Below, piece by piece: positions 43,801 to 55,536 of a stretch of DNA of 64,000 bases. Below the pieces are notes generated by a model. The model was given only the letters and a program-made list of their open reading frames with translations, was not told the origin of the DNA and made no database searches. The DNA lies in the NCBI RefSeq assembly GCF_003589595.1, contig NW_020653945.1:5943961-6007960 (forward strand), written 5' to 3'. The position numbers and the translations under genes are program-made. Origin of the DNA: Hyposmocoma kahamanoa. Lineage: Eukaryota > Arthropoda > Insecta > Lepidoptera > Cosmopterigidae. The first letter of the stretch is position 1; each line of letters begins with the position of its first letter.

Positions 43801-46800
43801 TCGAAGGTCGAGGATCTCGGCATGAAGAGGTCAGACAGCAGTTAGCTACGTTATTTCAAAATAGTTATTTATGTGCCCGATGTTCTTTATTTCGATCGAG
43901 GTTTTAACGTGGAATTTTGTTTATGACAGACATAAGGTGACGGGACGAACAATTCGTGCTTGGTGTTAAGCGACACGTCTGTCCGTAGAACCACTCAGAG
44001 ATTTAAATCGTAAAGATCTGAGAGCCGCTACCACTGCACCCGTCACTCTGAGACATAAGGTGTCTCACGTGGTTGTAATTTGGCCAGGACCCTGTACCCT
44101 TCAAAATCAGAACGCAGTAATGCTCATATTACCGCTTGGCGGTTGAAATAGGCAAGGTGGCAGTACTTCCCTGAACGAAAGGAGCTCTAATTTAAATTAG
44201 TATTATAAAATAGTATTTTAAATTAGTTTTTTTTTATACACAATAATCGTCATTGCGTTCTTGTACTTGGTCTTTAACTTCTTACATATATTCTTTATCA
44301 ATTTTACCTAAAAAAATTGGATTAGGTTTTTTGTGTATTTGTCGAATGCTTTGGTACGAATTGGTGAGACTTGTTCAACTGCCTTGTCTTTACTTTTTAG
44401 AAGGATAACCCACTATAATTTTTATCAAATATTGTTTCAGGTACAAAATAATGGCACAAACAACAATAATGGAAATGAAAGGAGCGGGGGCGAAATGCGC
44501 CCAACGTTGTATATGGGACCCCGAGACCGACGACTATGCTGCCAGTCATTACCGAAATGACTCTATATTTTGTTACACCATATGTTACGGCGTTTATATG
44601 TATTAGGGAAGCTTGATTGAACCTAAAGTATAGATAGGTAGGTAGGTAGCACCTTTGATATTCTGTCTTTCCGAGTATGTATTATCACTTAAATAATTGT
44701 TATATTAAAAAAAATGTTTTTGGTTTAAACACTGATGCTGCTCAAAAATGACAAGTGAGAAATTGACTGATGTGTATTTCAATAAATACCGCACCGATCA
44801 GTGGTTAAAAGTGACTTAACACTAAAGCTCAACTGGCGGAACGGAATGGAAGCAAATTTCTTCTGCGGAATTATCGCGTATTCTCGAGAAAGCTCACACA
44901 TTCGCGAGTATTCTGCGGAACATTTTAGATTGTACCTAGTTTGTACGTTAGGTACCTACACAATTAACCATTATGCTATGTACAATATCGTTACAAAAAG
45001 TTCCGTTCCGCCTCAATATAAATTGAGCCTAAAGCTGGTTGGTTTCCGAGTAGTGCGCATTTATCTGCGGACCGTCCGCGCGTTGCACCGGAGCGAAGTA
45101 ACACTTTAGAACACCATTATACAGTGACGCGGATTGCTCTGTACGGAACACGCTCCGCGTGAACTTTGCACAAGCCACCTGTGCGTTCATTGTAGGCGAC
45201 TGTCTTCTATGAATATCCGCACTAAAAGGTCGGCGGACTAAAGCACATAAGTCAAGTAGATTTAATACTCGATTCAGAACACCGCAGTGTTCTGAATCGA
45301 GTACTATTACTAGTTCTACGCAGGCGGACAGTCCGTACGGACCGTACGCACAGCTGTGAAACCAGCCTAACTTCCGGCGTAATTAATTTTTTTTTTTAAA
45401 TTGGAATCAACATATTGCTATCTTTAAGTCAATAGATGTTGCAATCATTTAATAATATTTTATGCAATCTTTGCATGATGAGGGTTCTTCATGCCGAGTG
45501 GCCTAAGTAATAGGTACGAGATTTTAAGACCTATTTATATAATAATTGCATAATAATACTTTTCTACGAGTAAATAAAATAATGAAACGGAACTAATATA
45601 TAATGTATATTTTGTTAACATTCCATGATAACGAAACGCATTTTTTTAAATTTCTAATAGGGTTGGCAAAGGTTCCACCATACAGCCTCGTCATATATTT
45701 AGACAAAAATCAAACTAAGGCTACAAAACAAAAAACCAACGAGATAGAATAGAACTGGTCAAGAACCGCATGTATATTAACCAATCACTTATGGCCCAGT
45801 TGCAAGACTTTTAGGCCAATTTCACAAATCAGGAGGCAGTATAGCTATTGAGTAGCGTCATATTTGATATTTTAATTAGAAAAAAAAAAGACGTTCTATT
45901 TTTTGAAGCTCATTATAGTTCCATGTATAGTACTATAATATTCATTATAGTTCCGTGTACAGAACTTTAATGAATTTTTTCAGCTCAGTGGCGAATACTA
46001 TAGACAATAAAAATTTGATTCAGAACTAAAAAGAGCACCTTTCTGATATGTTTTATGAAATTATAATTAATAAGAGTACTTTAGTACAGGAGTAGAAAAA
46101 GTACACTTATGGGCCCAGCAGGGTATCATATGACGCAGTTACTCTTTGTTAACATAATCTGTATAGTATTGAATAAGAAAGCTTGTAGCTTCGACAAATA
46201 CCAAGTGACGGGACGAACCAGTCGTGCATCTGTTGGTACGCGACTATGCCTGTCTATAGCAGTTGCAGCACCGCTCTGAGTTTTAAATCGCAAAGATATG
46301 AGGGGTACTGCCACTGCGCCTGTCACCCTGAGACAAAAGTTGAAAAGTCTAAAATGCCTGTTATTTAATTAACTAGTTATTATAATAAGTACTTATCTAT
46401 TATACATTTATAATGTAATTGAATCTTTTCAATAACATTATTTTTTGTATTCTATTTAATTACATATTTCTGTGTTCATATACAGGGTTACTTTTGTTCC
46501 ATGACTTTTGACAAAACATAAGAAATTTACCAAAAATAAACTTTTATGTTTTTGTTGTACTATCTGACACTTTTAGATCTACATTTGTTAGAATAAGTTC
46601 AAACGTGCAACCGTCCTCTGCGATGACCCCACCCCCGTCCTGCGCAGAGTTATTACCATTTAGAGCGATCTATATTTATCGATAAACTGCCTCTGTGGCT
46701 GAACGGTTAACGGTGCCACCCGGAGGTTCCAGGTTCGATTCCCGGACCGGGAGAAATATTTGTATGGCCTACATTTATTTCTCTCGTGAGTTTGGGTGTA

Positions 46801-49800
46801 ATTTGTGGTTGTCTATGTGTGTGTACATGGCACCCGCGACACAGGGTTTCCCTAGTGCTAGTATGTTGAGTGTGTGCGTTATTATTATTATTATAATTAA
46901 TATTATAATATAAATCTATTTATTTTTGTATAAAAATGAAATCTGTTACATTATTGAAAGTCATGGAAAAAATAAACAACCTCGCAGAAATATATACGTC
47001 CTGGAAGGTTGTTAGTATTTTAAAAATAACCCCGTATATGTTTAATATAATGTATTTATTATGAATCAGAAATATTTATCATGCGCCCATAAGAAAACTC
47101 AAAAAGTTGAGTTTTTTGGCTTGAGTCAACTTGCTATTGAAGCATGCATAGCATATTGGTTGAGGCATCCCGAACGTTTGACAGCAACCACTGTTTCAAT
47201 TTTAAATTCTAAAGAGCAGTGTTAATTCTATACACATAATTTTAAAAAAACTCAATCCAAAGTGTAATTCCCATGACTGATTAGACACTGACTGAATTCT
47301 CCAAGAAAAGTCGGAAGCTAAAAAAATCTTAGTAGGAAAAATAGAATATCAGCCACTAGGCTATCGTAATTAGATTTAAAACTCATTCTCACGCCCCTAT
47401 GATAGTCTTCTAAGGGACATCAGATATTAATCAATCGATCTCAATATGGTTTTTTAATAAAGAGAGTCATACCGTCCTCCTTGTCATAACTAACGCATTT
47501 CGGTAACTTCGAGATATTAAATTTTAATGACGCGGATTTTAACTGAAATTAAAGGTCGCAGCATACGTAACGTGATTATTTCCGTCCCGTAAGGCACGGA
47601 ATTTATTGTTAATATCGTTATATATAAAACATAGTATTAAACTTTACGCGACAGGAACAGGACCCCGATTCAGAACTCTTCGATATTTGAAGCGAATCGT
47701 TCGATTGCACATCGTTCTCGAATCGATGGGCGCTTTCCGAGCTATTCAGACCATTTCGAGCTATCCAACAGCGTTTCCGGAGTTAGAAATAGATTACAAG
47801 AAAAATGTAAATTCTTTTATATACAATTTTAAGACTTTAAAGGCCTAAAATATAGGAAGCATGCATTAGTATTGCATTAAAATAAATTAATAAAATTGAA
47901 CAAAATCCAGACTTTATTTCAAATAATAAGAGATTTCCATATCACATTCTTGCTTTGTAAACAAAGGAAGTTCGGTAACTTTCATTCGATAACTGTGTTC
48001 TGAATAACGTTTGTAGCTTTTGCCGGTCGAGAAGTTCGAGTAATCGTACGGGTTTGCCGTCATTTCGGTTCGGTTTCGAATACGACAGTTTGACGTTCGA
48101 TTCGGGTGTTGTGAATGAAAATGAAAAGATATCTGTCGACAACTGAACTCAGTTGTTGACGGTCGGGACGCGAAAAATGTTATCGTCGACGATATATTGC
48201 CCGTTCCCGTCCTGTCTCCGTGATACTGCGACCTTAAATAAGATATAAAAAAAACCGACTAGAGAGGGTTGTAGATCTCGTTTTGCTGATCCCTTTATGT
48301 TAATAATCCAATTTCGCCAAAAATGTTACGATTACGTTAGTTATTATAACAAGGCAGCATAATTAAAATATTTAAGACAAGATGTCCTTTATTACATTGA
48401 CCAAAGTACAAAATATGTATTGGATCCGCAAATTCAGTAGACGGAGCCTTATATTACTTTAGTTGTTACTGAGATGTACTAAGAATCATATGATTTTGGT
48501 TTTCCTTGTAGATATGAAAATATGTACTTATTCTAATGTTACCTACTGTCGACAGTTTAAAACAATAAAATTATGTTTTTATATGTATTTTTTACATTAT
48601 CACCACACAATGAGATATACTCTACCAGTATAAAAAGGTCTTGTGAAAACTGGTTTAGCAATGGTTGCGTAAGGCCAAATGTTCGCTTTTTATACTAGAA
48701 ATGTATAAACGTATCTATGGCCGCCGGTACTGTAGAGATCGCATATCTGACTGGTTCTTTTTGCGCTTTAGGCAGTTGGCCGTAACCTCATGTATATTCA
48801 ACAAATAAAAATTTAAATAACGTTCGTCTTATCTATTGTTTCTTTAAGCATTTCCTGAAAATACGTGACCAACAATTTTTTGTCTGGTACCAAGTGACGA
48901 CACGAACAAATCGTGTGTCTGGTGGTAAGCGACGCGCCTGTCTATAGCTGGTGCAGTGCCCCACAATCGCAAAAATTGAGGGGCACTGCCACTGCGCCCG
49001 TCACCCGGAGATAAAAGTTGACAAGTCCCATGTGCCTGTAATTTTACTAGCACCCTTACTCTTGAAAACCGGAACATTGTAATGCCCACATTACTGCTTG
49101 GCGGCAGAAATAGGTAACGTGGCAGTACTTCCCTGGACGAACTCTTATAAGGAGCTGTACTGCTACTACAAAATACATTATTAACTTATTTTCGTATTCT
49201 AGAACTCTTCTCAATGCTCAAGTCAGGATTTGAGTATGGTTTTATGGTACTCGAAATCATACTCAAGTCCCTGCCATTAGGGTCGTATTTCCAGTGCTTG
49301 TGTTTCCAGTGCAATCCTGACTTGAGCATTGAGTAGAGTTCTAGAATACGACCCTTAGAATTCTATATGAAACAGCGTTAAAAGTCAATATGCTGAAAAT
49401 TCGCTACTTAGCATTATGCTTATTTTTATAACACAAATGCCGTCACCACCGATGAAAAAATATGACAATTTTAAAAGTTATTTTCACTACAATATGATCA
49501 CTTGAGAACGACGGAAAATTGGCGTTCTTCATGTTTGTTCTAATAATTTTCTTTCAATTTATTATTGTCTGCCATCTCATTACCGCACCAACTTTGTTGA
49601 ACAATTTTCATATGCTTCATAATATAATAAGCGGATACACGACGTACTAATCTATAAATAGTTTCATCTGACTTGCGAATTACAGCATATAAAATATTTG
49701 CTTTACGAATATCTATGCTTCCGCTAATGCGAAATAGATGTTAATGTACCTGCAATAAGATTTAGAATACGTGTTGATCTTGTGCCGGTCGATGTAATGT

Positions 49801-52800
49801 TAAATCAATTTAGATGGAGTGACTGGTTTATTAATTTATTTATTGAAACATTGGTTGGTAAGAGGTAACGTTATTGCATACTTTTATGAATTAATCTATC
49901 AAGTCCTGAACGTGTATAAAATACAGCTGATTCCTTTATAGTGGATCCACAAAATTCTACCTTCTGGGAAAAAGTATGGCATTTGTGAGAAATCTATTTC
50001 TTTACTCGGCTGGCGATGGCGCTATGGCAAAAGAGTCGTCAAAAAAAACGAAGGTTTGTAACAAGCACATAGAAAAATTCGTAAAGTCCGCTATTTCGCA
50101 CCGTGGCTGTATTGCATACCGTCTGCCACGGTTTGCTGGAAGACAGTGGTTCGAATCCAGCCGGATCGAAACAATTTTTTCTTAGTTGTCGATCTTTATA
50201 CAAATATTATTGTTAACCGACTTCAAAAAAGGAGGAGGTTCTCAATTCGACTGTTTTTTTTGTATGTTACGCGATAACTCCGGTATTTGTGAACCGATTT
50301 TCATGATTCTTTTTTTGTTGGAAAGGTGGTACTTCCATAGGGCTCCCATTTCATAGGCGGTAGGTTAATCCATTAATCCACGCTACGGTTAAGGCTACCA
50401 CGTGGTTTTTATGGTGGTACGCCACAATTTAATTTGGCTGTTAACTTCTGGGAACGTATTTTGCAGTGTACTTACTTCTACCTACCTACTTGCCTTGTAG
50501 GTACATGTAGTCACAGATTAAGCTATTTACCTACTTTTACAATTTTAACTGTCAATATAGTTTAAAAACTGCAAATTTACGGTACAATATTTACACAACG
50601 AATTTGGACAGAATTTACCTTTGTCATTACAAAGAAGAATAACCACTCTACTACACATGGTCACTTTCGAAACGCACGCCTGCATTGTTACAAACGCGCG
50701 ATTGCATCGATGCAATCGCCTATAAATCCCAAGTGTAACGATGCAATCGCGCATTTGCAACGCTGCTTAAAATCGCACATGTGTAAAGGTAGACGATTAG
50801 CGACTGCATCGCTGCTGCAAGTCGCCGTGAGTAACCGCTCAAAGATCAATTAAATTAGATACTAGCCATCTTTGTTGTACAGGGTCAAGAGTACGTCATT
50901 TAAGTTTTAAATTCAACTCTATGACGCTTGAGATGCCTAAACGGTCCAAAATCCAAAGTGTCAACTTGGTGTCCTCTTGACTGTAACTCTTTACGTATAT
51001 CCTTACCTGCAAAGATTTGAGTCCCTTCAGAATATTGGTATACTGCTGACAGAGACCACATTGCACCATAAACTCTTTGCAGTCCGGTTGAACTGCAATT
51101 ACATTCGGACACGGACGATCTGAGTCACATCTGCAAAGTGGGCAATAGCAAGCTGTCTTCGTGTCGTTCAAAGTTTTATGTTATTTCTATGATGCTAAGT
51201 AAGGCCACGTTCAAATTAGCAGCTGTTAGACGCGCTGCAGCCTCCCGGCGGCCGCCGTGGCCGCGCGACTGTCACTTTCCGTACAATTTCTAGAAGCACT
51301 GCGACCTCGCGTCAGTCGCACTGCAGTCACGTTCGGTTGCAGCCACGGTTAGTGAGGTGTACCTACATGCTAATTTTTCAAATTAATCACGATGGAAATC
51401 GAATTGAAGAATTTATAGAGAATGTAAAACACCCTGCAATATGGGACAGCAGTTCCGTCAGTTATTCCAATCGACTGGATAAAAAAATAGGCATAGGAAA
51501 TCAAGCATAGAAAGCATAGGAAAATTTATGTCAAAAATTTATTGACAATTTTGAAACTGAAACTACAACTGAAAAAACATAGCAGGTAACATTTTTAATA
51601 CCTGTATGTGAAGTGTGTGCCCTAAGAACTAGGTAAAAGTAATGTTTCTTCGTCAGAATCCACTGAGTCGTAAGAAAAAACATAACTAAAAATGTGTTCG
51701 CACTTCAGCAGCGCGATAGTCGCGCGGCCACCACACGGCTGCAACGCTTCTAACAGCGGCTAATTTGAACACGCCTTTATGTTTATCTGAGTCTAGAAGC
51801 TGTTGCTCTTGAATTGGGGTATATAACCACATGCTCGACTTAAAGGGTATAGTAGACGGAACACTGCACTTTAAATAGTCTAAGCGTTTACACCAGCAAA
51901 CCCAGCGGTTAAACTCGACACTCTACATCTTATTATGAATAGAAAATTTCGTAAATTGTGTTTCAATTTCAACATTATTCCTTTTAATCGCTCATTAAGT
52001 GCAAGTGTTGATTTTATTTATGTTGTTTTAGTTACGTTGTTCCTGTACAAAAAGTAAACGCAGTGAAGACTAATGATGCTTCATCGTACAAACAGTTATG
52101 TGCAATAATTATTAAGTACTCACTTAAATCTGAGGTAGGTTTCGTTCATTTCGTCATATGTAGGCCAGTTCTGCTCACAAGGCCCGCAGCGGCAATCGAA
52201 CCAATATTGATCCCTCAGTTCCGCCTGCCTCCTGTCCTTCTTCACCGTGGTGAAAATAGGACCGTAGTTCTCAGACACTTCGTTACCTTTTTTTATGTTC
52301 TTTACCGCACGGACCACAATGTGGAGACCACAGAAGTACCTAAAATAACAATTTAGAAACAGTGAGCTCCTAGTTCTCAAGTAAAAGTAAAAAGATCGAT
52401 TTAAAACGAGACGATTTGAAACTTATGAAAGCTTCTTGGTAAAGGTTACCTGACCACGCCAGGATCACAGGAGTGGTTAAATAAGGCAAGCGTCGGAAAT
52501 ACGGCACCAGCCAAAAACGTGGATTTGCCTTCATGCTTGATCACATTCTTTCCAACTTTGGGCTTCGGACATTGCAACTCAAATACTTCGTGCGCATTGA
52601 ATTGTAAGATTTGAAGATTCACCAGTATCAAACCCCCGAAAACACCAACATCAACTTTGTACTTATCATTAACTGCCATTGATTTTATTTCGTTAATATC
52701 TACCGGGGTTGTTCTTGGTTTCCCATCAAAATATCCACTAATCTCCAACAGTTTCACCAAAAAACTAGCCATTTCAGTTCTCTGCAATAGGTCTTGTTTA

Positions 52801-54670
52801 GTCCTTTTCTCTTCGTGAGAAACCAAATGGTATATATTTCGGTAATCATCAGTCTTATAAGGACCACTTGGTTTTTGTTCTAAATTGGGATTGATGCTTG
52901 TAAAATAGTCTTTATTATTCTGTGTTATCAATCTTAAAGCTATGTGGCACGTTACAGAGCACCCTGATTTCCATAAAAGAGGAAGAATATGGCATTCATA
53001 GGCATGATAGGACTTTTGGGCAATCTCTAAGCACTTATCGCTACAAAATATTACGTTCGGGCAGTTTGGACATGGAAGCGGAATTGGACATCTGCAAGAA
53101 CAATATAAAAATCCATATTAAGAATAATCTATGTTTTTGAAATACATGAATTAACATAAGTGATTGCCTTAAACTTACTTAATGAAGCAGTTTTGACAAT
53201 GGGTCTTCGTATATTCCCCCAAAAGCACTCCACTATGTGGTCTTTCTATCAATAAGATTTCCCCCGCTTCAATGTCTCTGGTCGCAGTAGCAAATCTTCC
53301 CCGGATTTCGTCTTGATCTATTTGTATAGCTTCCGATGCAGCAGGGTATTGAGAATTGTGTTTTCCAGGGAGTTTTGGTTTGGGAGGAATCTTCTTTGTA
53401 GATTCAGGATCTTTTGGGTTACCAGCCAATACAAGTCCTTTATTGAGGATTTCTATCATAAGCTTGGCGTCGGTGCGCAATTTTGTTCTCTTCTCTTTGT
53501 CAAGTTTCGTTGCTTCATCGAGAGCGCTAATTGTGTCCCTGGAATATAATATGATAGTTTCGAAAATGTAAATGTGAATTCCTCAGTTACTTTTTTGTGG
53601 CGAACTTAGGGTTCCATGAATTTGTCAGGCTTTTGCGAAATATGACTTACTGAAAAGCTGTTATAGCTTCCTTATTCCTCTTCAGCACGAGCAGCGACCG
53701 TGCCTTTCTCTCGTACACCTTATAGCGCAGGTGGCGTGGGTATCCGAGTGATAGACAACGCTTGATGTCATCCAGTGTATCTTCATATTGCTCCAAGTGG
53801 TTCAGTGCTGCTGACCGATTTGCCAGCACTATTGACAACTCTTCCGCTGTGGAAAAATAAAGTTTGTTAAAACCATCGACAAATATGTAGGTAAAAATGG
53901 AAGTAAATTAATTTACTATTCCGCGAACCCGAATGTTAAATCATGCAAAATAGCTGAGCTTGTATTGATTTTTTTTCATCCAGTTAATATATTCCCACCC
54001 TCCCCCCCGCATAAAGTTTAAAAAATATATAACACAAGCGCAACTACAGTCACAAATACCACCACCAGAAGTATACTCGACACGTGTTTTGCCTCTCTCT
54101 GAGGAATAATACATGCATGTGTATTGTATTCTTCGAAAAATTTAACCGTCACTGGGTTCGCGGAATAGCAAATTAATTTGGCTAATTCCATTTTTATTAA
54201 CATGTATTTCTGCAGAGTAACGCCTGAATCTATTAATTAAACATCTGTGTCTGTCTGTGATTGCTCTCAATAAACATCTTAAGTAGTACTTATATAGTTC
54301 AATTTATCACATGTGTTTATCTAACATTGAATACCAAACACTTACTTTCTTTCTTCGGCATGTAAATCATGCTTTGACTGTACAGCTGCATCGCTTTGGC
54401 CCAGTCACCTTTCTGCACTGCTTTATTTCCTTCATCTTTCAACTTTTTTGCCTTTTCGAAGTCTTTTACCACTGGAAAACTGCCGTTCGCTTTATATTTT
54501 TCTAAGTCTGGAGACAAGTCATAATTCTTTATTACTGGAAGACTGCACAAGTACGAAACACGTTTGGAGTTGGACTCTAAATTAGCGAAATTGTTTCTTG
54601 TGACGTCGTCTATAGAGCTGTTTACTGTTTCGTGGAATTTTTTAAAGAATCCTTCGTTGTCTTGAGACAT
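40884..54670 (-). CDS. Smyd4: SMYD4-type protein: TPR, MYND zinc finger and SET domain, 684 residues
   Basis: Seven exons join in phase: 54670-54346, 53846-53651, 53538-53179, 53091-52450, 52339-52124, 51130-51007 and 41075-40884. The N-terminal TPR region (about 62-180) shows KAKKLKDEGNKAVQKGDWAK, ANRSAALNHLEQYEDTLDDI and YERKARSLLVLKRNKEAITA. The split SET domain starts at RFATATRDIEAGEILLIERP. It is interrupted by a MYND zinc finger (about 288-330: CQNC, CPNC, CSDKC, HAYEC) and resumes with NHSCDP, GNEVSENYGPIFT and the post-SET CRCGPCEQNW. The C-terminal helical repeat ends the protein (GQYGEAIKKFTEVMKLYD, APPYKSFYDCVQDLRRSM). The family is predicted to be lysine methyltransferases using S-adenosylmethionine; the substrate here is unknown. 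The last intron is 9.9 kb and contains a gene on the other strand. Confidence 0.9.
41551..44606 (+). CDS. Dynlt2b: Tctex-type dynein light chain (DYNLT2B/TCTEX1D2 homologue), 146 residues
   Basis: Four exons join in phase: 41551-41566, 42788-42896, 43680-43829 and 44441-44606. The N-terminus is acidic and flexible (MADDEEVQETEAITESQAEI). Then comes PPKYEIRPKLGEKFQADNVR, and the Tctex fold: EIIIQIMQEQLMGRVY, DQAPHWAKMIANGVRSKVED, YKIMAQTTIMEMKGAGAKCA, RCIWDPETDDYAASHYRNDS and IFCYTICYGVYMY at the end. The family's human member (142 residues) is a light chain of the cytoplasmic dynein-2 motor, needed for retrograde transport in cilia. A CAG acceptor-like site at 41522-41524 just before the ATG suggests an upstream noncoding exon. 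The whole visible coding region is inside the last intron of the SMYD4-type gene, on the opposite strand. Confidence 0.9.
42535..42650. mobile_element. Short MITE, ACAGTCAAGAG ends
   Basis: The left arm TACAGTCAAGAGCACATCAA-GCTTGACACTT is repeated inverted at the right end (AAGTGTCAAGCTTGATGTGC, then TCTTGACCCTGTA). A relative is at 50878-50985, and a one-ended fragment starts at 13874. It lies in intron 2 of the dynein light chain gene. Confidence 0.7.
43080..43440 (+). repeat. Repeat family B copy
   Basis: It matches 46493-47040 apart from the SINE there: AATTTACCAAAAATAAACTT, TTTAGAGCGATCTATTG, ATTTATTTTTGTATGAAAG, AAAGTCATGGAACAAAAG and an end near AAAATAACCCTGCATA. It is the uninterrupted version. 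It lies in intron 2 of the dynein light chain gene. Confidence 0.6.
43936..44193 (-). repeat. Repeat family A copy
   Basis: It is the complement of family A, from AAGGTGACGGGACGAACAAT to GGCAGTACTTCCCTGAACGA. It lies in intron 3 of the dynein light chain gene. Confidence 0.65.
44821..45032. mobile_element. Inverted-repeat element (MITE), relative of 29320-29700
   Basis: The left end CTCAACTGGCGGAACGGAAT and the right end GTTCCGTTCCGCCTCAATAT are inverted. The interior shares TCTGCGGAATT and the ACACAATTAACCAT block with the longer copy. It lies just after the stop codon of the dynein light chain gene. Confidence 0.6.
45033..45374. mobile_element. Inverted-repeat element with internal perfect hairpin
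   Basis: The ends AAAGCTGGTTGGTTTCCGAG ... GCGGACCGTCCG and the inverse of GGACCGTACGCACAGCTGTG ... AAACCAGCCTAAC form imperfect terminal repeats. The element abuts the MITE at 44821-45032. It contains the 17-bp hairpin at 45266-45303. No coding potential. Confidence 0.5.
45266..45303. repeat. Perfect 17-bp hairpin with 4-base loop
   Basis: The stem TACTCGATTCAGAACAC is followed by loop CGCA and the exact inverse of the stem. There are no mismatches, unlike the surrounding arms, which suggests it is recent or under constraint. Confidence 0.85.
45375..46198. other. Unassigned stretch in the SMYD4 last intron
   Basis: It is AT-rich, with a small local repeat (CATTATAGTTCCATGTATAG and CATTATAGTTCCGTGTACAG, 45911-45964). 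No exon or recognised transposon is seen. Confidence 0.4.
46199..46360 (-). repeat. Repeat family A copy, partial
   Basis: It is the complement of the 3' half, from CCAAGTGACGGGACGAACCA to AGTTGAAAAGTCTAAAATGC. It lies in the SMYD4 last intron. Confidence 0.65.
46493..47040 (+). repeat. Repeat family B copy, split by a SINE
   Basis: The left part (46493-46680) and right part (46913-47040) together match 43080-43440. The intervening DNA is the SINE at 46686-46912. The nesting shows the SINE is younger than this copy. Confidence 0.65.
46686..46912 (+). repeat. tRNA-derived SINE, near complete
   Basis: It has a tRNA-like head (GCCTCTGTGGCTGAACGG with an A-box, then the B-box GGTTCGATTCC). A unique body follows (GAAATATTTGTATGGCCTAC, TTTGGGTGTAATTTGTGGTT, CACAGGGTTTCCCTAGTGC), and it ends with an ATT-repeat tail. 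A second copy is at 62109-62320. RNA polymerase III would transcribe such a unit, and a LINE would supply the reverse transcriptase. Confidence 0.8.
47041..47544. other. Unassigned stretch in the SMYD4 last intron
   Basis: No exon, RNA gene or repeat family could be recognised. Confidence 0.35.
47545..48240. mobile_element. Possible DNA transposon remnant with GGTCGCAG ends
   Basis: The left end TTAAAGGTCGCAGCATACG and the inverse of the right end (TTAAGGTCGCAGTATCACG) form short inverted repeats next to TTAA. The interior is richer in CG (GACGGTCGGGACGCGAAAAA) than its surroundings. The repeats are too short to be certain. Confidence 0.35.
48890..49165 (-). repeat. Repeat family A, near full-length copy
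   Basis: It is the complement of family A, from TACCAAGTGACGACACGAAC to TATAAGGAGCTGTACTGCTA. One of the longest copies. Confidence 0.7.
49190..49355. mobile_element. Inverted-repeat element, shortened relative of the 26447 element
   Basis: The ends TCGTATTCTAGAACTCTTCT and CTAGAATACGACCCTTAG, with the CAAGTCAGGATTTGAGTATG inner block, match 26447-26761. The centre is deleted. Confidence 0.65.
49356..50097. other. Unassigned stretch in the SMYD4 last intron
   Basis: It is AT-rich; no coding exon, RNA gene or terminal-repeat element is recognised. Confidence 0.35.
50098..50180 (+). repeat. tRNA-derived SINE fragment, second family
   Basis: It contains GTTTGCTGGAAGACAGTGGT, the B-box GGTTCGAATCC and AGCCGGATCGAAACAATTTT, closely matching the inverse of 6160-6245. 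Just after it (50217-50300) is a piece beginning ACCGACTTCAAAAAAGGAGG, whose inverse counterpart occurs near 57900-57925. Confidence 0.6.
50878..50985. mobile_element. Short MITE, relative of 42535-42650
   Basis: The ends TACAGGGTCAAGAG and CTCTTGACTGTA are inverted repeats, and the middle shares AATTCAACTCTATG and TCCAAAGTGTCAACTTG with the other copy. It ends about 20 bases from the splice donor of SMYD4 exon 6. Confidence 0.65.
51201..51779. mobile_element. Inverted-repeat element with GC-rich ends, about 580 bp
   Basis: The left end AAGGCCACGTTCAAATTAGC, AGCTGTTAGACGCGCTGCAG and the inverse of the right end (AAAGGCGTGTTCAAATTAGC, CGCTGTTAGAAGCGTTGCAG) form terminal repeats of about 60 bp. 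The subterminal parts share a CGGCCGCGCGACTGTC-like block. The centre is AT-rich and noncoding. It lies in SMYD4 intron 5. Confidence 0.7.
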
Positions 54671-55536
54671 TTTTGGTTATTCTGAGACTGCTTCTTATTT
54701 TCGTACACTGTTTAAAGTAAATCTTGATTGAATGTATGTTCACGTATATTGTTATCCGAAAGAAAATTACTGGAAATATGGCACTAGGTTAGAAGTGAGT
54801 GCGTTGGAAAGCCGGCGCACGCGTTGGTAGCGATCACTCAGGATTTCTATTTTTACATCGCGGACGTCGATCTGTAGGTACACGACTTCTGCCTCTAGCT
54901 CAGTTTTGTCTCATTTGTCGATAAAAATATTTATATTTTGGAATGTAATTTAGATTTCCAACGATATGAGGTTATAAATTAGTGACAACATTCAATACAA
55001 GTTACTTATTTACTATTCTGAATTATACCAAAATAAATCTCACATGAAATGCGTCAGCGCACATTATCTACAATTATGTTTTTTGGTTCCAAAACCCAGA
55101 GGCAAAGAAATAATTAGAATTATTTCTCATTAACTCTGGTTGATTTTGATGTTATTTGTCCTTGCCAGAATCACCTGGAAAAATCGAGGTAAGACAAAAA
55201 CTAAAAAACAAATTCGCTTTGTACCTAAGCGATGTTTTTGTATTCTAAGATTTATGTTCTAATTCGAGTACTTAGATGTAAATACGACAGCGTTTGCTAT
55301 GTTTACCACTGACATAGTTTTGGCATGTCTTTTAATAGTAGCAAAAAAGCAGGTATTTTTATTTACTGCTACCTACTACTTCTAATACTACTACTTCGTT
55401 ATTATTATACAGAGTTATAAAGAAGCAGGTAGCTGCAGTAAAATTATACGCAACGGCTACTAGGTAATTATTCCACAACCCTAGACGTCTTTCTCCGAAT
55501 GACTACTATTGGCTTTAGAATTTTGTGGAATATGTT
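54671..55536. promoter_or_regulatory. Upstream region of the SMYD4-type gene
   Basis: It holds the presumed promoter and 5' untranslated region of the minus-strand gene starting at 54670. No defined core promoter element or repeat family was recognised. Confidence 0.35.

Noticed and set aside
46686..46760. Functional tRNA gene
   Set aside because: A- and B-boxes are present but the sequence continues into a SINE body shared with 62109-62320 and does not give a clean cloverleaf.
50098..50180. Functional tRNA gene
   Set aside because: The B-box region matches 6160-6245, another dispersed copy, and no intact acceptor stem is visible.
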